Positions 55,284-63,199 of a stretch of 64,000 bases of DNA are shown here, piece after piece. Both the position numbers and the translations under genes were made by a program. The notes below the pieces were generated by a model that saw only the letters and a list, made by a program, of their open reading frames with translations, was not told the origin of the DNA and did not search any database. Source of the stretch: an uncultured Pelagibacteraceae bacterium (lineage in GTDB: Bacteria > Pseudomonadota > Alphaproteobacteria > Pelagibacterales > Pelagibacteraceae); contig CACKMS010000007.1 in NCBI GenBank assembly GCA_902601315.1, forward strand, positions 17,983 to 81,982, read 5' to 3'. Each line of letters opens with the position of its first letter. Position 1 is the stretch's first letter.

Positions 55284-56396
55284 ATGGCATTAAAAAAATT
55301 TAATTTTAATGTCAATCATACTGAAAACCATTCACGAGTAGGAGTTATTGAAACTCATAGAGGTAATATTAATACACCTGCTTTTATGCCTGTTGGTACA
55401 CAGGCGACTGTAAAAGGCGCATTCATAAAAGATGTTGTTCAGACTGGAAGCGAAATAATATTAGGAAACACCTATCACCTAATGTTAAGACCAGGTGTTG
55501 ATAGAATTTCAAGTGTTGGAGGTTTGCATGAATTTATGAATTGCAATCTTCCTATACTAACTGACTCTGGTGGATTTCAAGTAATGTCATTATCAAAATT
55601 TAATAAAATTGACAGAGAGAAGGGTGCTATTTTTCAATCTCATATTGATGGTAATAAGTTTATTTTAAGTCCTGAGGAGAGTATTAGAGTTCAAAAGGGC
55701 CTCAACTCAGACATAGTAATGGTAATGGATGAATGTCCAAAAAAAACTGATGATTTTGAGAAAATTAAAAAATCAATGGATTTATCTATGTATTGGGCAA
55801 AAAGATCAAAAAATGCATTTGGGGACAACCCTCATAAAGGTTTATTTGGAATAGTTCAAGGTGGTTTGTTTAATGACTTAAGATTAAAGTCACTAGAGCA
55901 ACTTATAGATATTGATTTTGATGGTTATGCGATGGGTGGTTTGGCGGTTGGAGAAACCCAGAAAGAAATGTTTGATGTATTGGATGGAGTTAAAGATTAT
56001 TTACCAAAAGATAAACCTAGATATCTTATGGGCGTTGGTACCCCCTCAGACATAATTGGCGCAGTTAAAAGAGGTATTGATATGTTTGATTGTGTATTAC
56101 CAACTCGATCTGGCAGAACTGGTTTGGCATTCACATGGAATGGGAGAGTACAAATAAGAAATGCAAAATACCAAAACGATAATTCACCTCTAGATTTAAA
56201 TGTTTCTAAATTTGACTTAAATAAATACTCAAAAAATTATTTGAATCACTTATTTAATTCCAATGAAATGTTAGCGTCTATGCTGTTAACTTTAAATAAT
56301 ATTAACTTTTATCAGGAGTTGATGAGTGAGATAAGAAAAAATATTAAAAATGGAACTTTTGAAGAATTTCACGATAAGTATATTAACATCCTGTAA
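55284..56396 (+). CDS. tgt: tRNA-guanine transglycosylase lacking the zinc site
   Basis: TGT exchanges G34 for preQ1 in tRNAs with GUN anticodons. The 370-aa protein keeps catalytic Asp94 (LTDSGGFQ), the nucleophile Asp269 (FDCVLPTRSGRTG) and the substrate loop VQGG, and aligns without gaps to the enteric enzyme over the C-terminal zinc region. There, however, the ligands expected at Cys302, Cys304, Cys307 and His333 (E. coli numbering, from memory) are V307, K309, L312 and N338. The enzyme therefore appears zinc-free in this fold element. It is convergent with the M48 gene past tRNA-Lys. Confidence 0.95.
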   Translation: MALKKFNFNVNHTENHSRVGVIETHRGNINTPAFMPVGTQATVKGAFIKDVVQTGSEIILGNTYHLMLRPGVDRISSVGGLHEFMNCNLPILTDSGGFQVMSLSKFNKIDREKGAIFQSHIDGNKFILSPEESIRVQKGLNSDIVMVMDECPKKTDDFEKIKKSMDLSMYWAKRSKNAFGDNPHKGLFGIVQGGLFNDLRLKSLEQLIDIDFDGYAMGGLAVGETQKEMFDVLDGVKDYLPKDKPRYLMGVGTPSDIIGAVKRGIDMFDCVLPTRSGRTGLAFTWNGRVQIRNAKYQNDNSPLDLNVSKFDLNKYSKNYLNHLFNSNEMLASMLLTLNNINFYQELMSEIRKNIKNGTFEEFHDKYINIL

Positions 56397-56421
56397 AAAT
56401 TATCCATTGATAAATGGATAA
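56395..56421 (-). terminator. Hairpin after tgt, reads as minus-strand terminator
   Basis: TTATCCATT and AATGGATAA form a 9-bp stem with a 4-nt loop at 56400-56421. On the minus strand the stem is followed by five T residues; on the plus strand only A residues follow. It may end minus-strand transcription of the M48 gene after it has run antisense through tRNA-Lys. Confidence 0.4.
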
Positions 56422-56444
56422 AAATCAATATAAGGACCCCCGTT

Positions 56445-56520
<76 letters not shown>

Positions 56521-56522
56521 AT

Positions 56523-57344
56523 TTAAGAAATTGGTGGATATTCTAAAGTAACCTCATTTATCCAAGAGGTGATATTATTTATTCTATTGGTTGAGGAAGG
56601 ATGTGTACTCATGAATTCTGGTGGCTCTTTACCTTTATTCGCTTCTCGCATTCTCTCCCAAATTTTTACTGTCTCTCTTATGTCATAGCCAGATAATGAT
56701 GAAAATATTAAACCCAAGTAATCAGCTTCACTCTCTTGTTTTCTATTAAAAGGATTCATAATTCCAATTTGTGATAACAAACCAATTGTATCCATCCCAG
56801 TTGTTCTATTTACATTAGATACAGCACCTTTAGTTGCAATATCTAAAATTTTTGTGCCTACATTTAATAATGTTCCTCTGCTTGCTCTTTCAACTGAGTG
56901 TTTTGCTACAGCATGAGCTATTTCATGACCCATTACAGCAGCTAATCCGTTATCATTTTTTGTAATATCAAGCATGCCAGTATAAACAGCAATTTTTCCA
57001 CCAGGCATACACCATGCATTTTTAACTTTTTTGTTTTCTATTAAAATATACTCCCATCTAAAATTAGCTGTTGGATCTGGTTGATTACTTCTTGCAAAAT
57101 ATTCAGTTATTGAATTTTCAATTTTTGCACCAATATTTTTTATTTTATTTAAAGTTGCAATATCTTTGCTAAGCTTCTCTTTTTCTTTCACTTTTTCGTA
57201 TAACTGTTCTGCTTGAGCATTAAGTTTTGCCTCAGGTATAAGTCTCAGCTGTTTTCTTTCTGTTATTGGAACACTTGTACAGGCGTGAAGACCAAAAGAT
57301 GCACATCCACAGCCCATTAAATATATAAAATTTCTTCTATTCAC
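56523..57344 (-). CDS. M48-family metalloprotease lipoprotein with Tat-like signal
   Basis: The 273-aa protein has the zinc protease motif HEIAH in VMGHEIAHAVAKHSVER near 139-155, a downstream ESEADYLG glutamate and the substrate-side AWCMPGGKIAVYTGML, as in the M48 peptidases LoiP/BepA/YggG that do quality control in the periplasm. The N-terminus MNRRNFIYLMG carries two arginines in a Tat-like pattern and is followed by LHAC, a plausible lipobox at C22. Export by the TatABC system in this window is thus possible, but the basic twin-arginine could also be a plain Sec lipoprotein signal. Confidence 0.88.
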   Translation of the reverse strand: MNRRNFIYLMGCGCASFGLHACTSVPITERKQLRLIPEAKLNAQAEQLYEKVKEKEKLSKDIATLNKIKNIGAKIENSITEYFARSNQPDPTANFRWEYILIENKKVKNAWCMPGGKIAVYTGMLDITKNDNGLAAVMGHEIAHAVAKHSVERASRGTLLNVGTKILDIATKGAVSNVNRTTGMDTIGLLSQIGIMNPFNRKQESEADYLGLIFSSLSGYDIRETVKIWERMREANKGKEPPEFMSTHPSSTNRINNITSWINEVTLEYPPIS

Positions 57345-57386
57345 TTTTACTCACAATTATATTACATGTAACTAATAAACAACTAT

Positions 57387-57464
57387 ATGATTTTAAATAA
57401 CAAGATTTTAGTTTTCTTATTTGTTCTTGCAGTTTCATTTGTAATTTACTCAAGTTATAATTAA
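57387..57464 (+). CDS. Possible 25-aa hydrophobic microprotein upstream of the DUF502 gene
   Basis: An open frame of 25 codons starts at ATG 57387 and encodes a short polar start (MILNNK) and one hydrophobic helix ending YSSYN. It ends 3 bp before the DUF502 start, so translation coupling is conceivable. There is no clear Shine-Dalgarno site. A single-helix peptide or a translated leader are both possible, and it may be chance. Confidence 0.35.
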   Translation: MILNNKILVFLFVLAVSFVIYSSYN

Positions 57465-57467
57465 AAT

Positions 57468-58091
57468 ATGGCAAAATTTAAAAGAAAAAGCATATCTTTG
57501 TTTGCTAAATTAAGAAATTATTTTATCACAGGAATAGTCGTATTAATTCCAATTGGTATTACACTTTATTTAACAAAATTTTTTATTTCAGTTTCTTCTA
57601 AACTAATACCTTATGAGCTAAACCCAAACACATATTTGCCATTTGCTATCCCAGGTCTTGAAATAGTTCTTGCAATTATTTTTATAACTTTAGTTGGAAG
57701 TTTATCTCTATCATTTATAGGAAAAAAAATTTTACAATTCGTAAACGATTTATTTAAAAGAATTCCTATTCTTCGAACAATTTATTCAGCAATAGGACAG
57801 ATGACAGAGTCGTTAGCTCCTAAAAAGGGTGACAGAAAAAGTGTAGTTTTAATTGAGTATCCTAGAAAAGGAAGCTGGGCAGTAGGATTTGCAACTAAAG
57901 ACAATGAAGGAGAAATTTCAAAAAAAACAAACAAAAATCTTGTTAATGTATTTGTTCCAACAACACCAAATCCAACCAGTGGATTTTTACTAATGTTTCC
58001 AAAAGAAGAGGTTTTATATTTAGATATGAGTTTTGAGGAGGCGTCTAAGTTTATTGTTTCTGCAGGCACCTCAAACCCTCAAGCTAAATAA
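57468..58091 (+). CDS. DUF502-family membrane protein
   Basis: The 207-aa protein has two N-terminal membrane helices (about 18-36 and 62-82) and a soluble C-terminal half, with RIPILRTIYSAIGQM near 100 and VFVPTTPNPTSGFLLMFP near 164-181, both hallmarks of DUF502. No enzymatic role is known; the family is widespread in bacteria and plants. Its end overlaps recG by 8 bp, and the pair is common in alphaproteobacteria. Confidence 0.87.
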   Translation: MAKFKRKSISLFAKLRNYFITGIVVLIPIGITLYLTKFFISVSSKLIPYELNPNTYLPFAIPGLEIVLAIIFITLVGSLSLSFIGKKILQFVNDLFKRIPILRTIYSAIGQMTESLAPKKGDRKSVVLIEYPRKGSWAVGFATKDNEGEISKKTNKNLVNVFVPTTPNPTSGFLLMFPKEEVLYLDMSFEEASKFIVSAGTSNPQAK

Positions 58092-60126
58092 TATCATTTA
58101 AGATTGAGGCACGGTCATAAAGTTTAAGTAATTTATAATAATCACCAATCTGTTTATTTTGTATCTCAATCTTTTTAACTTCTTTTTCAGCTAATATAAA
58201 AAGATCTTTATGTAAAATAGGATCTGCCAATTTAAATTTTTTTAAACCACTTTGTTTAAATCCTAAGACATCTCCATAACCTCTTAAAACCATATCTTGT
58301 TCTGAAATTTCAAAACCATCATTTGAGCTTTTTAAAATATTTATTCTTTTTTTTGCATTTTCACTTAAATTTGACTTAAACATTAAAATACATGTACTTT
58401 GTTTGTCACCTCTTCCAACTCTGCCTCTGAGTTGATGTAATTGTGATAACCCATATTTATTTGCATTTTCAATGATGATTACATTTGCATTTGGGAAATC
58501 AATTCCTACTTCAATAACAGTTGTTGACACCAACACATCAATTTTTTTATTTAAAAAATCATCAAGCACTTTATTTTTTTCATCTTTTTCCATTGATCCA
58601 TGAATTAGACCAATCTTGTTTTTAAATAATTTTTCTAATAATTTACTCTTTTCAACAGCTGACTGATGATCAAGTTTCTGTGATTTTTCAATAAGCGGGC
58701 AAACCCAAAATATCTGATTGCCAGAGGAAATTTCTTTTTTACAAAATTTTATAATTTCATCTACTTTTGTTTCTAATTTACTATAAGTGGTTATTGCTTT
58801 TCTATTTTTTGGTTTTTCTTTAATCAAAGTAACATCCATATCTCCATAGATTGTCATTATCATAGTACGAGGTATTGGGGTTGCAGACATAACAAGTACA
58901 TCACAATTATTGCCACCTTTGTCTGACAATTCTTTCCTTTGTTTTACACCAAATTTATGTTGTTCATCGATAATAATTAAACCAAGATTTTTATAATCTA
59001 CCTTTTTTTGAAAAAGGGCATGTGTGCCAATGATCAATTTTATTTTATTTTGTTTTATATTTTCTAATGTACTTTTTTTTTGTTTATATTCAGTTTTTCC
59101 TGTTAATAGTTCTATTGATATATCTTTTCCAAATAAATCTGATGCAAAATTATAGTGTTGTTTAGCTAGTATTTCAGTAGGAACCATCAAAGCTACTTGA
59201 AAACCTGATTTTATAACATTCAATGCAGCAATTAATGCAATTATTGTTTTTCCTGATCCTACATCACCTTGAAGCAACCTAAACATTCTTTGTTTTGATT
59301 TGAGATCATTATTTATTTCTTTCATTGCCTTTATTTGATCATTTGTAAGTATAAACTTGAATTTTTTTAAGTATTTTTGATAAATATTTGGATCAAAAAT
59401 CTTTTCTTTTTTTTTTATCTTCTTAATTTTTTTTCTTATTTCAGATGAGATTAAAAAGTTTGAGATAATTTCATCAAAAATTAATCTTCTTAGGTAATCT
59501 GAATTCTGAAGATTTTCAATTTCCTCACTATGAATCTTTCTAATGGATTGATCCCAACTTACATTATTGAAATAGTTTAAAATTTCTGCGTTATGCCATT
59601 CTTTAAGTACAGGCATATTATTAAATATAATTTCAATAGTTTTATTATATTTTGAAGCTGTGAGTCCTTCTGTAAGACTATAAGTATTTATATCTTTTAT
59701 ATTTCCATCCTCTGTCTCTGACACTAATTTTGGATTAGTTATTTGATATTTACCTTTATAAAAACCTACTTTTCCATAAACAATTATTTCTTGATCCAGA
59801 GGAAGTATTTTTTTTATGTAGCCTTCAAAACTATTAAAAAAAATACAATCTATTTTCTTTTCAGAAGACAAACAATTAACCCTATTGGGCAAATTTCTAA
59901 TTCTAGGAAAATTATACTTTTTCGGGACTAGTTGTATTGATTGAGTTTTGCCTATTTGTAATTGATCAATGTTTACTGTTTTTGAAGTTTCTATTTTTGA
60001 AATAGGTGCGTGCCATAATAGGTCAAAAATATTTAATATTTTTTTTTTAAAAAATAATTGTGCAGTTTTTTTACCTATTCCTTTAATGCTACTAATTTTT
60101 GATAAAAAATATTCATAATCCTGCAT
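58084..60126 (-). CDS. recG: ATP-dependent DNA helicase RecG
   Basis: RecG remodels stalled replication forks. The 680-aa protein has an N-terminal wedge/OB domain (about 60-170), Walker A RLLQGDVGSGKTIIAL near 285, the DEQH box LIIIDEQHKFGVKQR, SATPIPRTM and helicase motif VI QLRGRVGRG. It is convergent with the DUF502 gene and divergent from sdhE. Confidence 0.96.
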   Translation of the reverse strand: MQDYEYFLSKISSIKGIGKKTAQLFFKKKILNIFDLLWHAPISKIETSKTVNIDQLQIGKTQSIQLVPKKYNFPRIRNLPNRVNCLSSEKKIDCIFFNSFEGYIKKILPLDQEIIVYGKVGFYKGKYQITNPKLVSETEDGNIKDINTYSLTEGLTASKYNKTIEIIFNNMPVLKEWHNAEILNYFNNVSWDQSIRKIHSEEIENLQNSDYLRRLIFDEIISNFLISSEIRKKIKKIKKKEKIFDPNIYQKYLKKFKFILTNDQIKAMKEINNDLKSKQRMFRLLQGDVGSGKTIIALIAALNVIKSGFQVALMVPTEILAKQHYNFASDLFGKDISIELLTGKTEYKQKKSTLENIKQNKIKLIIGTHALFQKKVDYKNLGLIIIDEQHKFGVKQRKELSDKGGNNCDVLVMSATPIPRTMIMTIYGDMDVTLIKEKPKNRKAITTYSKLETKVDEIIKFCKKEISSGNQIFWVCPLIEKSQKLDHQSAVEKSKLLEKLFKNKIGLIHGSMEKDEKNKVLDDFLNKKIDVLVSTTVIEVGIDFPNANVIIIENANKYGLSQLHQLRGRVGRGDKQSTCILMFKSNLSENAKKRINILKSSNDGFEISEQDMVLRGYGDVLGFKQSGLKKFKLADPILHKDLFILAEKEVKKIEIQNKQIGDYYKLLKLYDRASILNDII

Positions 60127-60150
60127 AAAGTATATATAAATCTATATTAT

Positions 60151-60405
60151 ATGGATTCAAACAGGCAAAATCTTATTAATAAAATAAAATATAGAGCTCA
60201 GTATAGAGGCACTAAAGAAATGGACCTATTTGTTTATAAGTTCGTAAATGAAATTGTTGATAATTTAAATTTAGAAGAATTAGAAGATTTGAATAAATTA
60301 ATTAATCTTGGTGATGAAGAATTAATTAAAATTTCTGAGTCAAAAGATAACCAAAATTTATCCAAAGTCATAATAAAATTACGAGAATTTAAAGAAAAAT
60401 ATTAA
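60151..60405 (+). CDS. sdhE: FAD assembly factor SdhE
   Basis: SdhE helps attach FAD to the flavoprotein of succinate dehydrogenase. The 84-aa helical protein keeps the RGxxE motif in YRGTKEMD near residue 17-24, the conserved core of the family, plus LEDLNKLINLGDEEL. It is divergent from recG by 24 bp, as is usual in alphaproteobacteria, and its last base touches the end of tRNA-Ser on the other strand. Confidence 0.88.
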   Translation: MDSNRQNLINKIKYRAQYRGTKEMDLFVYKFVNEIVDNLNLEELEDLNKLINLGDEELIKISESKDNQNLSKVIIKLREFKEKY

Positions 60406-60495
60406 TGGCGGAGAGACTGGGATTCGAACCCAGGAAAGAGTTGCCCCTTTGCCGGTTTTCAAGACCGGTGCTTTCAACCGCTCAGCCATCTCTCC
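60406..60495 (-). tRNA. tRNA-Ser (anticodon TGA)
   Basis: The 90-nt minus-strand sequence has acceptor arms GGAGAGA/TCTCTCC, discriminator G, encoded CCA, anticodon stem CCGGT/ACCGG with loop CTTGAAA (anticodon at 60459-60461) and the long variable arm of serine tRNAs. It abuts sdhE directly on the opposite strand. Confidence 0.96.
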
Positions 60496-60583
60496 GTGAG
60501 CTAGGTTTTATAAGTATTAATATATATTTCAACAATAAAATAGATAAGTTATTAATCAAAATCTTTTTAATAATAATTTCTTT

Positions 60584-61465
60584 ATGGATAAAAAAAGTTT
60601 TAACCAAGGTTTGTTTTTAAGTGCAGTTGGATCTTTCTGGTGGGGTTTTTTTGGTGTTTTATATTTTAAGTATATTTCTTTTGCAGGTCATACAGAAGTT
60701 GTTGTGCATAGAAGTTTGTGGACTGCAGTTACACTTTTAGTAACAACAATCATTTTTTCAAAATGGAAGATTTTTAAGGAAATTATATTTAATAAAAAAC
60801 AATTATTTATTTTATTTTTATCAGGGATATTAATATTTTTAAATTGGGCAGTTTGGATTTATGCAGTTTCATCCAATCAAGTAATAAATGCAAGTTTTGG
60901 ATATTTTATCATGCCGATATTAAGTGTTTTTTTAGGATATTTCTTTTTTAAAGAAAAATTAAATAAGAAAAGATTTATTTCTATTTCTTTAGTTTTAGTT
61001 TCAATAGTTTATATCTTTCTGATTGACTTTAAATCTATACCGTGGGTTGGAATATCAGTCGCTTTAAGCTGGGGTTTTTACAACTTACTCAGAAAAAAAA
61101 TTTCAGTGTCAACAGATATTGGTTTATTTATAGAAAGTTTATTTATCTTACCTTTTATACTAATAGTTTTTTATTTTATTACTCAAAATAACGTTAATGA
61201 CTTCTCACTATCAAATCCTATTTTGATGTTAATTCTTATGATGGCAGGTCCAATAACAGTGATTCCATTATTTTTATATGTAAGAGGTGTAGAATTGTGT
61301 GGTCTTGGACCCACAGGTATGATTTTTTATATTACACCCACATTACAATTTATTTTAGGGTATTTTTTGTTCAATGAGCCTTTCAACATTAACCAGTTAG
61401 TTAGTTTTATTTTAATATGGATTGCTGTATTCATTTATCTCAGAGATTTATATGAAAATAACTAA
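60584..61465 (+). CDS. rarD: EamA-family transporter RarD
   Basis: The 293-aa protein has ten hydrophobic segments in two EamA repeats. The first repeat holds SFWWGFFGVLYFKYI and EVVVHRSLWT (RarD hallmarks), and ANASFGYF-like INASFGYFIMPILSVFLG follows; GPITVIPLFLYVRGVELCGLGPTGM is also typical. RarD was named from chloramphenicol sensitivity, but substrates are unknown. The 3' end overlaps mltB by 14 bp. Confidence 0.87.
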   Translation: MDKKSFNQGLFLSAVGSFWWGFFGVLYFKYISFAGHTEVVVHRSLWTAVTLLVTTIIFSKWKIFKEIIFNKKQLFILFLSGILIFLNWAVWIYAVSSNQVINASFGYFIMPILSVFLGYFFFKEKLNKKRFISISLVLVSIVYIFLIDFKSIPWVGISVALSWGFYNLLRKKISVSTDIGLFIESLFILPFILIVFYFITQNNVNDFSLSNPILMLILMMAGPITVIPLFLYVRGVELCGLGPTGMIFYITPTLQFILGYFLFNEPFNINQLVSFILIWIAVFIYLRDLYENN

Positions 61466-62450
61466 AGTATTTACAATAAATATAATCTTTTTTTTATTTA
61501 GCTTTAAATTTTTAACTGCCTCAGATTTTGAAAATTGGAAAATTGACTTTAAAAAAAAGGCTCTAGATGAAGGTATTAGTATAAAAACACTAAATAGAAT
61601 AATAGATAATTCAAGATTTCTTCCTGATGTAATTAAATATGACAGATATCAACCTGAATTTTATGAGGATACTTATACTTATATATCAAAACGAACATCT
61701 CAAAAAAAAGTTGCCAAGGGCAGAAATATTTATAATTCAAACCAAAAATTAATTGAAATTGTATCTAACGAGTTTTTAGTTGATAAAAATCTTTTATTAG
61801 CGTTGATGGGTATAGAAACTAATTTTGGTACATATCTTGGAAAAATGGACATTGTTTCTTCGTTAGCTACACTTAGTTTTGATAAAAGACGTAGCAAATT
61901 TTTTACATCTGAACTCATAATTTTATTAAAATTAGTTGATGCAAATATAATTGATCCTGACACTTTATTTGGATCTTGGGCTGGTGCTTTTGGAAATTTT
62001 CAATTTATGCCATCAACAATTACTAATCACGCAATTGATTATAACAATGATAAAAAAATTGATTTAAAAAATATTGAAGACTCATTTGCATCAGCTGCTA
62101 ATTATATAAAAAACTTAGGGTGGAATAATGATATTCCATGTTTTTATAAAATAAATCTTAAAGATGATATCCCATTAGAATTTTTAAATACTTCAGCAAA
62201 AAAACTAAATAATAAAAGAAAAGTAAAATATTTTTCAAAGTACATAGAAAATGGTGATTATTTAAAACAATTTAATAATCTTAATTCAGCAATTATTACA
62301 CCTGATGTTGACATTGTTGAAAATGCAAAAAAGTTTTCACCCGCTTATATAGTTTTTGATAATTATGATTTAATTTTAAAATGGAACAGGTCATTAAGAT
62401 TTGCATTAGCTGTTTGTACCTTAAGAGATAAATTCAAAGATGAATTATAA
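61452..62450 (+). CDS. mltB: Lytic murein transglycosylase MltB
   Basis: The 332-aa protein cleaves peptidoglycan glycan strands. The catalytic glutamate lies in LLALMGIETNFGTYLG (near 108-123) and GSWAGAFGNFQFMPSTI (near 175-191) is the goose-lysozyme-like substrate groove. The ATG at 61452 is preferred because it starts a normal signal peptide (MKITKVFTINIIFFLF, cleavage after LTA); a start 10 codons earlier lies within rarD. It overlaps the RlpA-like gene by 11 bp. Confidence 0.9.
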   Translation: MKITKVFTINIIFFLFSFKFLTASDFENWKIDFKKKALDEGISIKTLNRIIDNSRFLPDVIKYDRYQPEFYEDTYTYISKRTSQKKVAKGRNIYNSNQKLIEIVSNEFLVDKNLLLALMGIETNFGTYLGKMDIVSSLATLSFDKRRSKFFTSELIILLKLVDANIIDPDTLFGSWAGAFGNFQFMPSTITNHAIDYNNDKKIDLKNIEDSFASAANYIKNLGWNNDIPCFYKINLKDDIPLEFLNTSAKKLNNKRKVKYFSKYIENGDYLKQFNNLNSAIITPDVDIVENAKKFSPAYIVFDNYDLILKWNRSLRFALAVCTLRDKFKDEL

Positions 62451-63198
62451 ATTTCCTTTTATACTTTTTTTAACTTTTTTATTTGCCTGCGAACAAAGGT
62501 ATACCAATTTAGAATATAACAGTAATTTTGAGAACTTTTCAAACAAAGGGTTTGCCCTAATTTATGATGAGCAACTTTATAAAAATAAAATTGTTAATAA
62601 AAAAATAGATGAAAGATCGCTTATAATTTTTAATAATAAATTGAAATATGATACTCCAGTAAAAGTAACCAATTTATTAAATGGAAAATATATTTTAGCT
62701 AAAATAGGTAAAAAATCTAAATATCCTTTTTTTTATAATGCTGTTATATCTAAAAGAATAGCAGAAGAATTAGAAATTGATCTTTCAGAGCCTTATATTG
62801 CCCTTCAAACAATAAATACCAGTGGTGCATTTGTTGCTAAGAAAGCTAAAACATTTAAAGAAGAAAAAAAAGTAGCAGATAAAGCTCCTGTAGATGGCAT
62901 TACCATTGAAAATTTGGGTGATGAAACAAAAATAAAAAAAACAAATAAATTAAAATTAAAAAAGAAGGAGTTTAATTATATCATTAAATTTGCAGACTTA
63001 TATTTTGAAGATTCGGCTTTAATTCTTAAAAAAAGATTAATAGATGAGTACAACTTAAGTAATATTTCAATAGATAAGATAAATAATAATGTTTATAGGG
63101 TTTATAAAGGACCCTTTGATAATATAAAGTCTATTAAAATTGAGTTCGATAAAATAAATCTAATGGACTTTGATAATATAGATATAATTAAATTATAA
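62440..63198 (+). CDS. RlpA-like lipoprotein with SPOR domain and degenerate catalytic domain
   Basis: The 252-aa protein has a lipoprotein signal with LFAC (Cys17), an RlpA-like double-psi beta-barrel region (about 30-125, recognised by TPVKVTNLLNGKYILAKI) and a C-terminal SPOR-like domain (about 178-250, starting FNYIIKFADLYFED). True RlpA carries catalytic His and Asp in AAHRTLP and VNDRGP; here the matching places read FNNKLKY and IGKKSKYP, so both appear lost. The gene order mltB-rlpA-dac is conserved. It may retain septal targeting without glycan cleavage. Confidence 0.75.
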   Translation: MNYKFPFILFLTFLFACEQRYTNLEYNSNFENFSNKGFALIYDEQLYKNKIVNKKIDERSLIIFNNKLKYDTPVKVTNLLNGKYILAKIGKKSKYPFFYNAVISKRIAEELEIDLSEPYIALQTINTSGAFVAKKAKTFKEEKKVADKAPVDGITIENLGDETKIKKTNKLKLKKKEFNYIIKFADLYFEDSALILKKRLIDEYNLSNISIDKINNNVYRVYKGPFDNIKSIKIEFDKINLMDFDNIDIIKL

Positions 63199-63199
63199 A

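Noticed and set aside
60405..60620. A 71-codon plus-strand frame starting at 60405
   Set aside because: It translates the antisense of tRNA-Ser (60406-60495) and its flank. The apparent peptide is the familiar artefact of reading through a tRNA gene.
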